Below, one piece after another: positions 13,806 to 37,219 of a stretch of 64,000 nucleotides of DNA. Source of the stretch: Xiphias gladius (Eukaryota > Chordata > Actinopteri > Istiophoriformes > Xiphiidae); assembly GCF_016859285.1 (NCBI RefSeq), contig NC_053415.1, positions 12,582,501 through 12,646,500 of the forward strand, read 5' to 3'. How positions within the stretch are numbered: position 1 is the first letter of the stretch; every line of letters begins with the position of its first letter. Under the pieces are notes generated by a model, which was given only the letters and a program-made list of their open reading frames with translations, was not told the DNA's origin and did not search any database. The translations under genes and the position numbers were made by a program.

Positions 13806-14475
13806 TAGTAAATGTAAAGAAAAACTAGTCTGTTTGCTGTGCAGCAGGGTCTGTGGCAGAACCATTACCTGTTTGTCCAGCTGGTTAATAGGTGAGGATG
13901 GGCTGTGTGCCAGATTTTTGCTCTTAGTATTCCTTTATACATAACGAGATCTTTTAATCCCCACTAGATAGAGATCATAGTAAAGCTGCAGTTCTGTGAG
14001 TGATCTGTTCGTCCAACTGTTTCCCAGAAGTTTGCCAGAAATGCATTGATTATATCTATTCTGCAATATCTTTCATTTAGCAACTCTGTCTCTTATGCAC
14101 TGATTTAAAGCTTATCTGACTTGCTCCACTCTGCATTGTTTGCATTCCACAGTTAAAATAACAGTCATTTATGTTAGCTCTCTCAATCCCAGATCAATGA
14201 GAGGAAGTGAGAGGATTGCATTTCTCTTTGTGGAAGAAATATGATGGCAACAGTTATAATCGTGTTTATGTTGTATCAGTTGTCAGGTGTCCACAATCAT
14301 CCAAATGAATTCAATTTAGCTTTTATTTTAATCTGCATTTTATATTCTATGTATTTTATAATTTAGTTAACCTGTCTCTCTTTCCCATTGTTTGTCTCTC
14401 CACTGCAGGTGACTTTAAGCATTCAGACAAACCAGTGTCTTAGGACACACTCCACTCATCATCACTGAGCGGCCC

Positions 14476-17400
14476 ATGCACATGCACGACACCATGGGTA
14501 GCTCCCCCGAAGTGCTGTCGTGGACTTCCTGCCCCAGTCTGCTGGTGGGCAAGCTGAAGGAGGAGCTCAAACTCACGGTGGTTGGGGACGCAATGAAGAA
14601 ATCAAACTCACCCAGCTCCCAACCCCAGCCTCCTCAGGCTCCTCCTTCTAATTTAACTCCTCAGATTATCACAGACCTGGCCCCGCCAACACACTTGCCT
14701 GTTCCCCTGCAGACGCTGCAAACACCCGGCCAGGATGAGGACTCAGTGCTGGGGGGTATAAGCCCCCCAAACACGGCCTTGAGCGTGGACTCGATGCGGA
14801 GTGAGGGTGGGCACTTTGACAACAGCGTGCTCCAGCTGCAGGAGCAGGACCATGAAGAAGCTGGGTCGCCGGCGTCCTGTGAGCACGGCGGGTGTGGCAG
14901 TGGAATGGAGGAGCAGATGGGAGAAGGGGAGTGTCCCATGGACCATGGTGGAGAGGGGAGACAGAGCCACCCACATCACCCTGACGACATCAAGCTGCAC
15001 TTCCAGAGAGCAGGGCCTGGGTCGGGGGGCTTCTTAGAAGGGCTGTTTGGCTGTCTTCGGCCAGTCTGGAACATCATCGGGAAGACATACTCGACAGAAT
15101 ACAAGCTACAACAGCAAGGTTAGCCCTTGGGTTTTGTTTTTCTGCACGGCATCAGTTTAGGAAACTAAATGCTCTGTGTTTAATTCAAATGTCCCTGTCT
15201 CTTTAAAACTTCTGAGAAACAAACTTCAGATTCCCTTTTGTTTCTCCCAATGTAGTCTGAAACCGCATCTCAGTAGCCACCCCATAGCTTGAGTGATTGC
15301 TTTTGTGGTGAAGCTGTACAGCCGTCAGTTTAAATCTGAGGTCATGGTAAAGGTAGACTCACCTTGCCGCAGGACTGCCTGAACAGGCTGGACACACAGG
15401 CTACGGAATATGAGTCAAGGTCAGACAGAACTGGGCTTGGCCTTGTGGTTGGTCAGCTAATGTTCAAATGTAGCAAGAGATTTTGGCAAAAAAGCTTCTC
15501 CTCTATGCTGTTTCCAAAACCACATAACGAGGATGGAACAGTATATTGCTCACTGTTTGAATATATAAGACATTTACAGCATTTTGCACAGGGCTTTAGG
15601 CTTATTTTTGTTCAGTATGACTAAGTAATACAATAACTAGTGCTTACTATGTTTGTGTTTTTTTGGTTTTGCCACATACTGTATTAGTACCTCTGAGATG
15701 GGCCGCACCTCTGAGTTACTATGTTCCAACGAGAAAGGTAATAGGAGACTTAAACTACATGACATTTATTTTGAATGTTTCAATGTATTATGGTTTGTAA
15801 CGGTTTTATTCCTCAAGTAAGAATTTCACTTCTTAAAGAATAGTTTGATATTTTTACATTTTCCTTTTCACCTCAGGGGAAATGACAACTTTTTGTTTTT
15901 ATACATCAGTTTTTGGATTAAACAAACAAACAAGATAAAACCTGTTAATGAATGAGCTTTAAAAGGGGGTTTGTAGGTGGATTTTGTTACTTTCAGACAG
16001 AGCCGGACTAACTGTTTCCCCTTTTTTCCAGTCTTTATGCTAAGGTAAGCTAAACAGCTACTGGCTGTAGTTTCATATATTTAGCTTCATATATTTATCA
16101 TACAGGCTTGAGAACGATATGAAGGTACACATCTTCTGCTCATCAAGAAAGCGAATACACTTATTCCCCAAAATGTTAAACTATTCCTTTAAAGAGCAAA
16201 TGTGACAGCACGAAGAGTAGACAAACACAATGACAATTAGACAATCATAGACAATCATATACACTTAAGAAAGTAACGTTATGTGGCTGTCGTATTGACA
16301 AAATATAATATACCTGTTTCCAGACATGTGGGAGGTTCCGTTTGAGGAGATTTCGGAGCTTCAGTGGCTGGGCAGCGGTGCACAGGGAGCTGTGTTCTTG
16401 GGCAAATTCCGTTCCGAGGAGGTGGCCATCAAGAAGGTGCGCGAGCAGAAGGAGACCGACATTAAACACCTGCGAAAACTAAAGCATCCCAACATCATCA
16501 GCTTTAAGTAAGTCTACCAACACTTGACCTTGTTTGTTAGCTGCTGTCCTGTTGTTTGCAGCTCTGAACGAGTCCTAGTGATTGGGTTTGTCCATTGGTC
16601 TATAAATGTGTTTCCGGTGTTTTTATCCAACCTAGGGGCGTGTGCACTCAGGCGCCGTGCTACTGCATCATCATGGAGTACTGTGCCCAAGGCCAGCTGT
16701 ACGAGGTGCTGAGGGCGGGGAGGAAAGTGACCCCCAGGCTGCTGGTGGACTGGGCCTCAGGCATCGCCAGCGGCATGAACTACCTACACCTGCACAAGAT
16801 CATCCACAGAGATCTTAAGTCTCCCAAGTGAGTTTCTTGTTTTGCATGTGTTGTCAGATGAGAATATAATTGACTTTCTTCATTTCTTTTTAATTCTCAC
16901 TCCTGTGTACTCTGCTACTATGAAAATGATGAACCTTCGTTTCACCTCAAAACACAGTTGAAGCAGGAGGCTTGCTTACAATTGTGATGAGTTACAATGA
17001 CAGTGCTTCTGTATGTGAAGCAGAAAAGTTGTTGTTTATTCCTGATCTACAGGGAAGTACAGTAGGTTTTTCTTGGTTTTTTGATATTACACAGCAGCCC
17101 GTGGGTGCTGTGGACACATTCTTAAAACTGATCTGTAAAGCTCAGGAAAACAGCCCAGCAGTCTCGATTAAGATTTCTTAGCTCAAAGCAGCAACAGCAA
17201 TTCAGCCTTTCAGCTCCAAACAGTCAGACATTAGCTCAAATGCCAATCTCAGAATTCATAAAAGCAGGTCGCCTTAATGTAAGAGTAAGACACAGTGTCC
17301 TGTCTCATCCTGCTCCTCCTGTCTCGTCCTCTGCGCACTGTAGCCCTTTTTCCGTAATCAATATCATCATGCTGCAGCAGTGCCGAAGACTGTATTAGTC

Positions 17401-20400
17401 AGCAGAATGATTGTAGGCTGAATGTGCTGGAAAGGTCAGTGTCATTTGGCTAAATGGGGTGAATCGGATGCAGAAATGTGCTTCTGTTTTGATTGATTTT
17501 TTCATGCTACCAGAAGAAACTCACACCTCTTTAAAACCAGTGGAATGTCATAGGGGAAACTTTGTGTCACTCTGAATGGTTTAACCTAGGTCATCTGACC
17601 TGGATTAATGTTGGCCTGAAACTGCCTTACTTTAACATGAAAGGGTGAACACTGAAAACTTTTATTAAGATGGTTATTTTTGTTTATTTTAATCAAACAA
17701 TCTGACCTTTGCTAAATGTTTGTGCTTTCTGTTTGTGTGTGTTTTAGTGTCTTGGTCACCCACAACGACACCGTGAAAATCTCTGACTTTGGAACGTCCA
17801 AAGAGCTCAGTGACAAAAGTACAAAGATGTCATTTGCGGGTACGGTGGCCTGGATGGCACCAGAAGTGATAAGAAATGAGCCTGTGTCTGAGAAGGTAGA
17901 CATCTGGTAAGTACCAAAATGCCCCAAGGTTAAATTAATATATTATTTTAAGAAATATTGTAAAGTATAAATTCAGGATACGTACCACTGAAGCTTGATA
18001 CAGTTTAAATTTGAGACTTGTATGCTTAATTACGCTTGAGAGAAGTTAGGGCATTATTCCATTGTTATTTGCCATTCTGTTGATGTTGCTGTGGTGAAAA
18101 CTGTCTGTCTTTGCTTGTGTGTTGCAGGTCATTTGGAGTTGTGTTGTGGGAACTACTGACTGGAGAGATTCCCTACAAAGATGTAGACTCCTCAGCCATC
18201 ATTTGGGGTGTGGGCAGCAACAGTCTTCACCTTCCTGTCCCCTCCACCTGCCCAGATGGCTTCAAAATCCTCATGAAACAAACTTGGTGAGTATCGACCA
18301 TATATCAAGTGCAGTAGCATCTTTTTTCGACCACTTCTGATCCACTCCCCAAATGGTACTGTTAAAATAGTTGAGGGCTGCATTAACACGTAAATGATGC
18401 ACCACACAGAACTGCTAAAAAGTACAGATCATCATTTAATCACATCACCTCTCCCTGTTTTTTGTTGATTCCAGGCAAGGCAAGCCCAGGAATAGGCCTT
18501 CGTTTCGTCAGATTCTCCTACATCTTGACATTGCCTCTGCAGATGTCCTTGGAGCTCCTCAGGAGACCTATTTCAAGTCTCAGGTCTGCACTACAGCTGA
18601 AAAACACAAATGTTATTACATTCACTTTGTATTGGTCACAGGATTTTATAGACTTCTTAAGATACATTTGGTATGGACTCTATGCAAGCCCTAGATATTT
18701 ATTTACCCAAGAAAACATTATTTTCTCTGCCATAGCATTGATAGCATTGTTGATTGACAGCATTTTGACTATGTCCGTTCATATTACAGGCAGAATGGAG
18801 GGAGGAAGTGAAGAAACATTTTGAAAAGATCAAAAGTGAAGGCACCTGCATCCACAGGCTGGACGAGGAGCTGATCCGACGCAGGAGAGATGAACTCAGG
18901 TGTCTATAAAATGAGAGCTAGGGAGAGAGATGACCGCGTTCAGGGATAAATAAGGCGATAATAAACACGTTAGCTGTTGATAGCATGGATTCTGTAACAC
19001 GTAAACAAACGTTGTCGCACCTCCATTCCCGTAAAATGCATCTGAAATACCCAAAAGACAGACTACAGACTATCCTTAGTACTTGTCTGTTTTAATGGCA
19101 ATTAAATTACTTTTGCAGGGATTTAATACTTAGTGTGAATTGTGTAGTTTTGAAATTGAAGCAGAAGTTGTTGGAAATGAATATTTTGCTGCATTTCCTG
19201 TACTCCCTCAGGCATGCACTGGACATCCGGGAGCACTATGAGAGGAAATTGGAGAGAGCCAACAATCTCTACATGGAGCTCAGTGCCATCATGCTGCAGC
19301 TAGAGGTCCGGGAGAAGGAACTAATGAAGTATGTAAATAAACCCTATATCACTGTAGTCATCAGTTAGCTTCACCACTGTCCTGCTCATTTCCTCATTAT
19401 CGGGCCTTACTGGTCATTATACCACCATTTCCCATCTCTCAAAGGCATTTCCATTGACAAATATTTGAAATGATTGCAATGACCTGGCAAGACAAGTGAA
19501 AGTATGTACAGCTAGTCAGAGGTAAAAAGAACTAAATTTTTTCAGACATCTTTTCAAATTACAGCCTCAGCTTCTTAGGCTTTTTTGTTTTTACTAGAGT
19601 GTCACTCAAATAAGTAAAAGTCCCAGAGAGTTTCTTGATTCCCTTGACTTGTTACCAATTCCTTGAACTTTTTTTTTTTTTTTCCCACCTATCGATATTT
19701 CCTTCCTCCTCTGAATAAATGCCGTGTATGTACTCATCTGTGTTTCCCAAAAATAAAGACAAGTGTGGTCATTGTATTAAGAGTAAGATAATCTGGATTG
19801 GTTTTTAAAGACTTGTATATAGATTTGTACAGCTTACTTGATTTCTGCCTTCTTGACTTTAGAGTAATGAAAGTAAAACTCTGTCTAGAAGTGAATGTTA
19901 ATGCTGTTCACAGTCATACAACTCCAAAGAAATTCTGCCATCCCTGCAGGAGAGAGCAGGCAGTGGAAAAGAAATATCCTGGGACCTACAAGCGGCACCT
20001 GGTCCGACCCATCGTCAGGTCCAACGCTGTAGAGAAGCTCATCAAGAAGAAAGGAAGCATTTCCCACAAACCTGGGATGCCCCAAACCAAAAGGTCTGAA
20101 CTATAGCTAATTGAACCGTCAATAGTAAGAGAGACGACAATAATTCTGTTTTGGCTGCTATACAACCATTAACATTTGCATGTTGTTGTGGCAGTTCTCA
20201 GTAAAGTAAGATTAATTACTATATGTTCTGGTAAAACTAAAAGTATGTAAAAAATGTCAGAAAATATGTTGTGGAGCATAAAATTCACTTAAATACATTA
20301 TGTTAATGTTGCTGAATGCATTTCTTACAGGCCAGACTTGCTTCGCTCTGATGGCATCCCGAGTGTTGACCCTCTCCTCTCCCCCTCACCACTATCTGCC

Positions 20401-21995
20401 AGCCCGAAGGTCTCCACGCCTCCTGGTAAAGCCCGCTACCGAAGCAAGCCTCGTCACCGCCGCGCAAACAGCAAAGGAAGCCACAGCGAGTTCCCTGGTG
20501 TGCTGAAGCCTGTTGCTGGGGCTCCAGAAGACACCCAGTCTCTCCAGGAGCAGCCGTTCCACCACAGCCACCACCATCACCATCACCACCACCACCGCCT
20601 ACCAAATGAGGGGCCCTTTCTCCCCTTGAAGGGCCGTGAGGAGGCCGTTGTCAACTGTGCCAACAACCTGCGCTACTTTGGCCCCGCCGCTGCCCTCCGT
20701 AGCCCTCAGACAGACCACCTTCAGCGCCACGTTTCCGGCTCCAGCCCCGACCTCATTTCCACTGCAGTGGATGCAGACACCCGACAGCGGACTTCATCCA
20801 CCAGCTCCAATCCTGTCCCGGGTGCTGCCGCTGGTCCTTTGTGCCCCTGCTGCCAGGCACACCCGTTCCCTGGTTGCCTACACTGTCAAGACACCCTGCC
20901 TGCGTCCAGCCAACCAGAGCTACCCCACTACTCGCTGCTCAGTACCCAAGAAGGGATCCAGTCTTCTTTAGGGGTGTCCAGCAAAGATTCAACCTCGGAT
21001 GGAGAGTCCACAAAGAAGGCGGAGCCACAGGAGCAGGAGGCATCCCAGCACACACGCACCCTGCCCACTGCACTGCCCCACACTATCAGACCACTCAGGA
21101 AGGTAAGCACATCAGGGATCTGTGATGAAGAAAGGAAACTGTGAAAGAAGATGTTTAATTGCTTCTCTTACAGGGTGGAGATGAGTCATCTGAAGAAGAA
21201 GAGGGAGAAGTGGATAGTGAAGTGGAGTTTCCAAGGAGACAGAGGTAAAATGCAGTTGGTTATTTAGTTTGCAAACTTAACCTTCACTGTGTTGTAACAC
21301 TGTTACATCATGTGGTGCAACAACAAACAAATTGCAGACCATATACTCCAACATAACAAAAATAATCATTATAGTTTTTTGATGTTCCAAAAACACTGAG
21401 CAAGGTATGAACCAGGTTCAAAGGCAACTGCTGAATGAAAACAGCAAAACTGTCTTCCCTTGCTTCCTCACAGACCTCATCGCTGTATGAGCAGCTTCCA
21501 GTCCTACTCCACCTTCAGCTCAGAGAACCTGTCGGTGTCCGACGGAGAGGAGGGAAACACCAGCGACCATTCCCACAGCGGACCCCTGGAGAGGCTGAGC
21601 GCCAGTCAGGAGGAGCACCTGGACGAGCTGCTGTCGCACACACCAGACATCCCCATCGACATCTCCACCCAGTCAGACGGCCTCTCTGACAAGGAGTGCG
21701 CTGTCCGCAGGGTCAAGACCCAGATCTCCTTGGGGAAACTGTGCTCCGATGAACACAGCTATGAGGTCAGTAGGGTGGATGTGAGGGGATTCATTTTACA
21801 TCCAGGAAGTCTGTGATCAAAAAATAAAAACAAGCTTTTAAAGCCAATGTGTGATGGTGTTTCTCTGTCTTTTGTGTCTCATTTTTCTCTCAGAATCCAC
21901 TACAGTTTGGAGACTCGGACTGTGAATCGTCAGAAGCAGAGTGCTCCGATGCCACCATTAGAAACAACAAAGTCGGGGCACCTTCATCGTGGTGA
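14476..21995 (+). CDS. map3k13: Mitogen-activated protein kinase kinase kinase 13 (LZK), complete
   Basis: Cytosolic Ser/Thr kinase that feeds MKK4/7-JNK and p38 stress and axon-injury signalling. Thirteen coding exons join in phase to 1017 residues (human about 966): 14476-15118, 16324-16507, 16636-16827, 17748-17906, 18128-18286, 18475-18583, 18790-18899, 19212-19328, 19950-20093, 20331-21102, 21174-21244, 21474-21765, 21894-21995. The conserved pre-kinase [18 protein letters not shown] is followed by the P-loop [11 protein letters not shown] (residues 231-241), VAIKK (catalytic K251), HRDLKSPN (D335), DFG (353-355) and WMAPEV. A leucine-zipper region ([12 protein letters not shown]..., near 520-560) follows, then an acidic [15 protein letters not shown] patch. 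The sequence VWNIIGK...EYKLQQQD and the C-terminal region match LZK rather than its paralogue DLK (map3k12). The start may instead be the in-frame ATG at 14482 or 14494. A His-rich run encoded near 20562-20600 is noted separately. Confidence 0.95.
15834..16193. mobile_element. MITE-like repeat with about 20-bp terminal inverted repeats
   Basis: The first bases (TTAAAGAATAGTTTGATA) and the reverse complement of the last (TTTAAAGGAATAGTTTAACA) form imperfect terminal inverted repeats about 360 bp apart. The interior has 'gctaaggtaagctaaacagc' and 'cagacagagccggactaact', phrases I know from a very common teleost repeat. There are no coding frames, so it is a non-autonomous element. It lies in the map3k13 intron and ends 130 bp before the exon at 16324. 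Confidence 0.65.
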
Positions 21996-24900
21996 AATCC
22001 CGCCCGCCCCAGGGCTCAGTTCTGTTTTTGCCTGGAGGCCATTGCGTCCCACTCTGCCCTGCAGAAAATACAGCAATAAGAGGACAACATTGTAAACATA
22101 GCTCCCTATAGCAAAGCCCCATGCAATCTCTCCCAGAGCCTCCCCCAACCCTCCCCTTCATGAGTCCCACTCCCCCTCATTTCTAGCACAGCACCCAGGC
22201 AACCATGGCAGGGATTCCCTTTTGAATGATAATGTACAGTAGATAGTGTAACACTCATAATTTATTTTTGTCTGAGTTTTGAAGGAAAATTCAGGACCTC
22301 TGTATGTTCTCTGATCCGAGCAGAGAAAAAAACTGACATTTTGAAACTGAGCATGGGCTAACTGTGTGTTAGGGAGAGACTGTGACTGGATGAAGATGCA
22401 GACGATGATGATGATGATGAGAAGGATCCCGCGCTGAAGTGCTGATCTATCTGGGGCTGACAGCTGCGGGAAGTTGGTCTCTCAGGTGACTGATGCAGAC
22501 AAGGAGAGTCACTACGAGCCTTTTGATCTGGCTGAAATCGCTCTCAGCATCTTACTGTTTTAGACCCAAAACCCAAACCTACAAGCCCTCTCTCTCTTAC
22601 TACAGTTGGACCAACCTGCTTTATCGTGAATTTACAGTGCAGAGCCCCAGTACCCAGCCTCCTCCACTTCCATCCCACCCCCAACGGGGAACAGGGAGCT
22701 CACGGAAACAGTGTGAACACCAGCATGAAACAACCTGCCTCGCAACCGGACTTTCTCATTCCCTAAAACCACACGTGTCTAGTCATCGGGACCCCTCCCC
22801 CACCGAACTGTCCGAGCATGTCTGTGCAGCTCGCGAAATGCCAAAGCTGCCGGAAGACTGCATGAGGTGGACAAGCTAGCAGAGCAACAGAGACGAAGAC
22901 TCACCTGACAGCTGACGAAAACTTAAAAAAAAAACAAAACAAGAGGCTCTTCCTCTCTGACCCTGCTCGTACTTCTCTCTAAGACACGCCAACGTCATCG
23001 CCATCATCAATCAGATGTCATGACCAGAGTAACTGAGGGAGTTATCAGTGTGTGTATGTGTGTGAACACAAAGCCCTTTCCTCTCCATGAGACATTACAG
23101 TTTCAAGTCTCATCTCAGGATTGTTTGAGGACTGTGACCAATTATTGTATGTAGGAATGTTCTTTGAGCGGCACATGTTATGGACCATGCGGGAATATTT
23201 AAAAAGGTCTTACAGATAGCCTTGATGTTCAACCCTTTATTGCTGGACATTAATGTTATATAGACACGTAGGGAGTTTTAGTTGCAATCCAGGTGCAGTA
23301 TCCCATTTCTTGAAATCACTAGGTGCAGCATCTCCCATGTACCATTTTCTAGCAGGGTAATTTATACTGTCTGAAATGTAATGTCCAAAAATTCTAATTA
23401 TTTTTTGTGCTGTAGTGAATAAAACAGCAATAACATAGGTTGGCACTCAGGTGAGAAAGAAGTTGCTTGCTCAGGATCTGGGGCGTCTAGCTGGCTAGAC
23501 ACAACACAGTGACTGGTGGCTAGAAGGGAGCATTAAGTGTCAAACAGCTTATTATAGATGCTATATTTTTAAATTGTCCCATTTTTGTGAATTCGCCTTT
23601 CCAGGGCTCGGCGCTCAGGTTTTATGTCGGTGATTGAGAGCAGGAGTGATGCATCAACAGCCACTAGATGGCGACACTTACAGTGACTTACTTTGCCTTG
23701 TCTTATGTAAATGTCCTGACTCCATTCCTTTTGTCTACCCAAGGTCATTTATCCCATGTTTCCTGTGACCATCCAAATCCCAGAATGCCAGCAATATTAC
23801 TTTTTTGTCCTGTCATCTTTGAAAAGGGATACTGCATCTGTGGGGGCTTCATTTTTATCCATGTTTGAGTGTTTGTCAATTATTTTTGCGGTTGAAAAAT
23901 AGCCAGCCAGGGTTGAATTTTAACGATAATGATGTCAAGATGTCAGCTCAAGTGTATGCAGACGGCTGAGATTCTACATAAGGAATACAAGCCAGAGACA
24001 AGGCCACAGAGCAATTAAGCTGCTCTTGGTTTTCAACAACCTCATCTCAGTGTTAGTTACTCCTGTATATAAACATCTGTAAATGTAATGTGACCTGTTT
24101 TTGTCCTCTGTCTTTAACGTCTCGCACAGCTCTGACAGAGCCTTGAGCCTCTGTCACTGACGACCAGCCAAGGGGTTGAAAATGAGCAGGAAATTCTTTA
24201 ATCTGTATCACATCAGTATTGAACACTGCAGGAGGATGTGAGTCATGCAAACCGAGTAGCACAAGGTGAATCTAAAAGTGTATTGATGGATAATTTACCT
24301 TTTTTGCTTGAAAGCTTTGGAAAGGCTCAAATCTGGTACTGAAAAACGGCTGCTGCCTTTCCCCGAGCCTCCTACTACAACCTTCTTCACTCTGTTTACG
24401 TTTGTGTGAAATAACTAGTGTGTTGTCATGACTGGGTAATCCGATCAAGCTGTTAATAACATTGTCTTTCTGGCATATATCCTGTGAAGTATGATTGTTG
24501 TAAAGGTTTAATTTAATTGTGATTCTTTTTTTTCTTTTTTTCTTTGTAGCTGGCCTACATGATTACTGAATTAATTTATTACGAATAACTGGTAAGGTGC
24601 AGTGTTCTTTTTAATTTCAGGCAGCTTTAGAAATGTTGTTACCTATGATTTCTCCTGAAAAGTATTATTTGAAGGAAGCACAATGAAATGGTATGGGAAG
24701 AGGACAGTATTTGTGTGTGAGAACAAAAGCATTGTCATATCATTGACTCTGCAGGGGACCATTCATCATTTAGATCATCACTACAGATGAAGTATTGATT
24801 TTGCAGACTTTGCATCAGTAATTGGAAACAAGTGTTCCTGAATCTTTTTTTTTTTTTTTTTTTTTTTTTTTCTCGACATAGGTTATAAGGAATCACTCCT

Positions 24901-25257
24901 GTTTCCAACCAAAAGCCAGTCAAGTGACTGTCACAACAGGGTAATTAAGACTTTAAGCCTGGAGGCAGTTGTGATGCCGATTTCTGTACATCTGCAGTGA
25001 TCCCTTCCTCTCATTTTTAATCACAATACCAGTTACTTACATCTGAATTTCAGTGAAATCGTCTCTAACTGTGGACATCATGTCGCCTCATCCCATGTAT
25101 CAAACATTTGCTTCTTTGTTACTCTCATTTCCAACTCCCTTTCCTGTTGAATGGCATTACGATCAACCAATTCTGTCAGTTTTCCTGTATTATCCAGTGT
25201 ACAGTGCAGTGGGTATCTGGGAGAATAAAATCAGAGCAAACAACTGCATGGAATAAA
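21996..25257 (+). other. map3k13: map3k13 3' UTR and polyadenylation signals
   Basis: No coding exon follows the stop at 21993-21995. AATAAA hexamers occur at 23418-23423, 25224-25229 and 25252-25257, so the transcript may end near 23.4 kb or 25.3 kb. A short (GATGAT)n lies near 22400-22420 and a poly-T of about 24 bp at 24847-24870. The open frame at 22493-22879 lies in this UTR and has no recognisable homology. Confidence 0.5.
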
Positions 25258-25964
25258 TGCTGATGTACTGTACCCAAAAGCAGTGTGGCCTCACTCTTCT
25301 GTGACCAAGAAGATTATTGCTGGTTTTTATCAGCTTTTCTCATAATTTATATTAATTGATGGATGAGTAGACACAAAAAAACACCTCTAATTTTTTTCCA
25401 CATTATATTTATTCATTCAACTGTCCAGTGATATTTTCAGCAAATGTTAACTGCCTACATCTGTCTGCTCTTAATGTCAGGAATTTGGTGGAGAAACTCT
25501 AAAAACCCTTCATTTCAACAACAGACACATTTTAACATATTCTCTCTAAAAATATCAGAATTAGACATGAAAACTCTGAGTTACAAGGCTGTTAATGTAT
25601 ATGTGAAAAAATCTATTAATTTATATTACCAGTTTATGTATACATTTATTTTACTGTGTATACTGAGTATCTTTTGTACAAAAACAACCTTTGGGATGAG
25701 TAAAGTTCTACCTTATCTCATCTTACAATAAGCTCAAATATAGTCACTTCACTGGCCTAATTATAATTATTAAGACAAATGTAAACCAAATAAAGAAATG
25801 AGAATACCCAAATATTAACTACCAGCTGTCACGTACATTCCTAAGGCTAAGGCAAAATGTATTAAACTAAAATGTAATAAACTTATTTTTACATCCTTAG
25901 CTATAGTTCTGAAGTTCTGCACAGTTCTTCTCGTTTCAGATACATGTTTCTATAGCTGTAGTAC

Positions 25965-26150
25965 AGCGGTGAAAGAAGTACTCAGATCTTCTACTTCAGT
26001 AAAAGGAGGAATATCACCATGTAGAAATAATATATTACAAGTAAAAATCATTCATTCAGAATTTTAGTTGAGTAAAAGTACACAAGTATTAGCAACAAAA
26101 TATACTCAAAATACCCAAGTAAAATTTCTCATTATGCAGAATGTTGGATT
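25965..26150 (+). mobile_element. Truncated hAT-like non-autonomous element
   Basis: Starts with 'cagcggtgaaagaagtactc' and continues with the same AGTAAAAGTAC-rich text as the elements at 27519-28089 and 52543-53040. No matching 3' end (ccaccactg) is found downstream. A stretch near 26426-26450 resembles the interior of the 52.5-kb copy, so a decayed remnant may extend to about 26450. Confidence 0.5.
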
Positions 26151-26549
26151 TTAGAATATTGATCTTTATCTTTATTGAGTTTTACATTTTGCTAAATAAG
26201 AAAAACTTAAAGGAAATAATGATATGAGTTACAATAATATAGTAGCAAAATAAAGTGTATTAATGATAACAGTCGTAGTAAATGAGAAAAAAAACAATAG
26301 CAAAACTCAAAGAAATTCATATTGAATAATAATTATTAAGTATTAATTATTAACCATTCAAAATAAAGAATAAAGATAATGGATCATTTCAGAAATTTTT
26401 TTCTCACTTGACTGGATTATAATATATATTATGGTAAAGGTGGGGCTAATCCTAACTAATGCTGGGTAACTAAATCTGTGGTTACAGTACATCATTTTAT
26501 TGTTTATCCTATATTGTTTTAATTCTTTCTGAAGCTTTCAAATACATGC

Positions 26550-27077
26550 AGTGGAGTCAAATCCGTCCCTCGGTTGTGGTGGAGCAGACGTGTACAGTGG
26601 CACCAACTGGAAACCCCTGAAGTCCAGTGCACAGACGCACTGAGTTATTCACCGTCACTGCTCCACCAAGTGTATCTAAATAAGCGTCGACACCCGTGGG
26701 TGGGGCTTTTGGCCCTGGCAGGACGACAGGCGCAGTCAATACTGCCGAAGTAAGTTCGAGTGCTACGTGCTGCGGAGCCTTCCTCCTGCCCCAACCCGCA
26801 GCCCTCGGCTAGTGGGGTGGAGTGAGAAAGGACGAACTCGTAGCGGAAAAGGGCCCTTCCGCCGGACGGTGCCGGGTTATAAAATAAATGCACAGCGTCC
26901 TCGGGGGAGCTCTCATTTGGACAGGGCGGAGTCAAACCCTGGAGAAGTGCCCCTGCGTTGCGTTGGGGTTTTTTTTTTTTTTTTTTTTGTACCGAGGGTT
27001 AACCTACCGCCAACGAGGAAGCGACCGAACCAGCCACTTCTTTATTTTTGCCTTTTAACGGACCTTTTTTTTTCGGG

Positions 27078-27109
<32 letters not shown>

Positions 27110-27152
27110 GAAATTTCGTACAGTTTGTCCGTTTTAGGTTGAACAGGTCAAA
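26550..27152 (+). promoter_or_regulatory. pfkl: pfkl promoter and 5' UTR
   Basis: A GC- and CG-rich stretch (about 26560-26950) rises from AT-rich flanks and contains a TATAAAA at 26878-26884 in a GC setting. If that is a TATA box, transcription would start near 26.91 kb, giving a leader of about 245 nt. The leader would include two long T runs (about 26969-26988 and 27080-27103). Open frames on both strands here lack homology and simply follow the CG-rich composition. Confidence 0.45.

Positions 27153-37219
<10,067 letters not shown>

Noticed and set aside
14476-21995. map3k12 (DLK) as the identity of the first gene
   Set aside because: The pre-kinase [16 protein letters not shown] and the C-terminal [14 protein letters not shown] region match LZK, while DLK differs there.
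22493-22879. 128-codon open frame after map3k13
   Set aside because: Lies in the 3' UTR, has no homology I recognise and no separate promoter.
26645-26935. Minus-strand open frame of 96 codons
   Set aside because: Follows the CG-rich pfkl promoter; low-complexity composition without homology.
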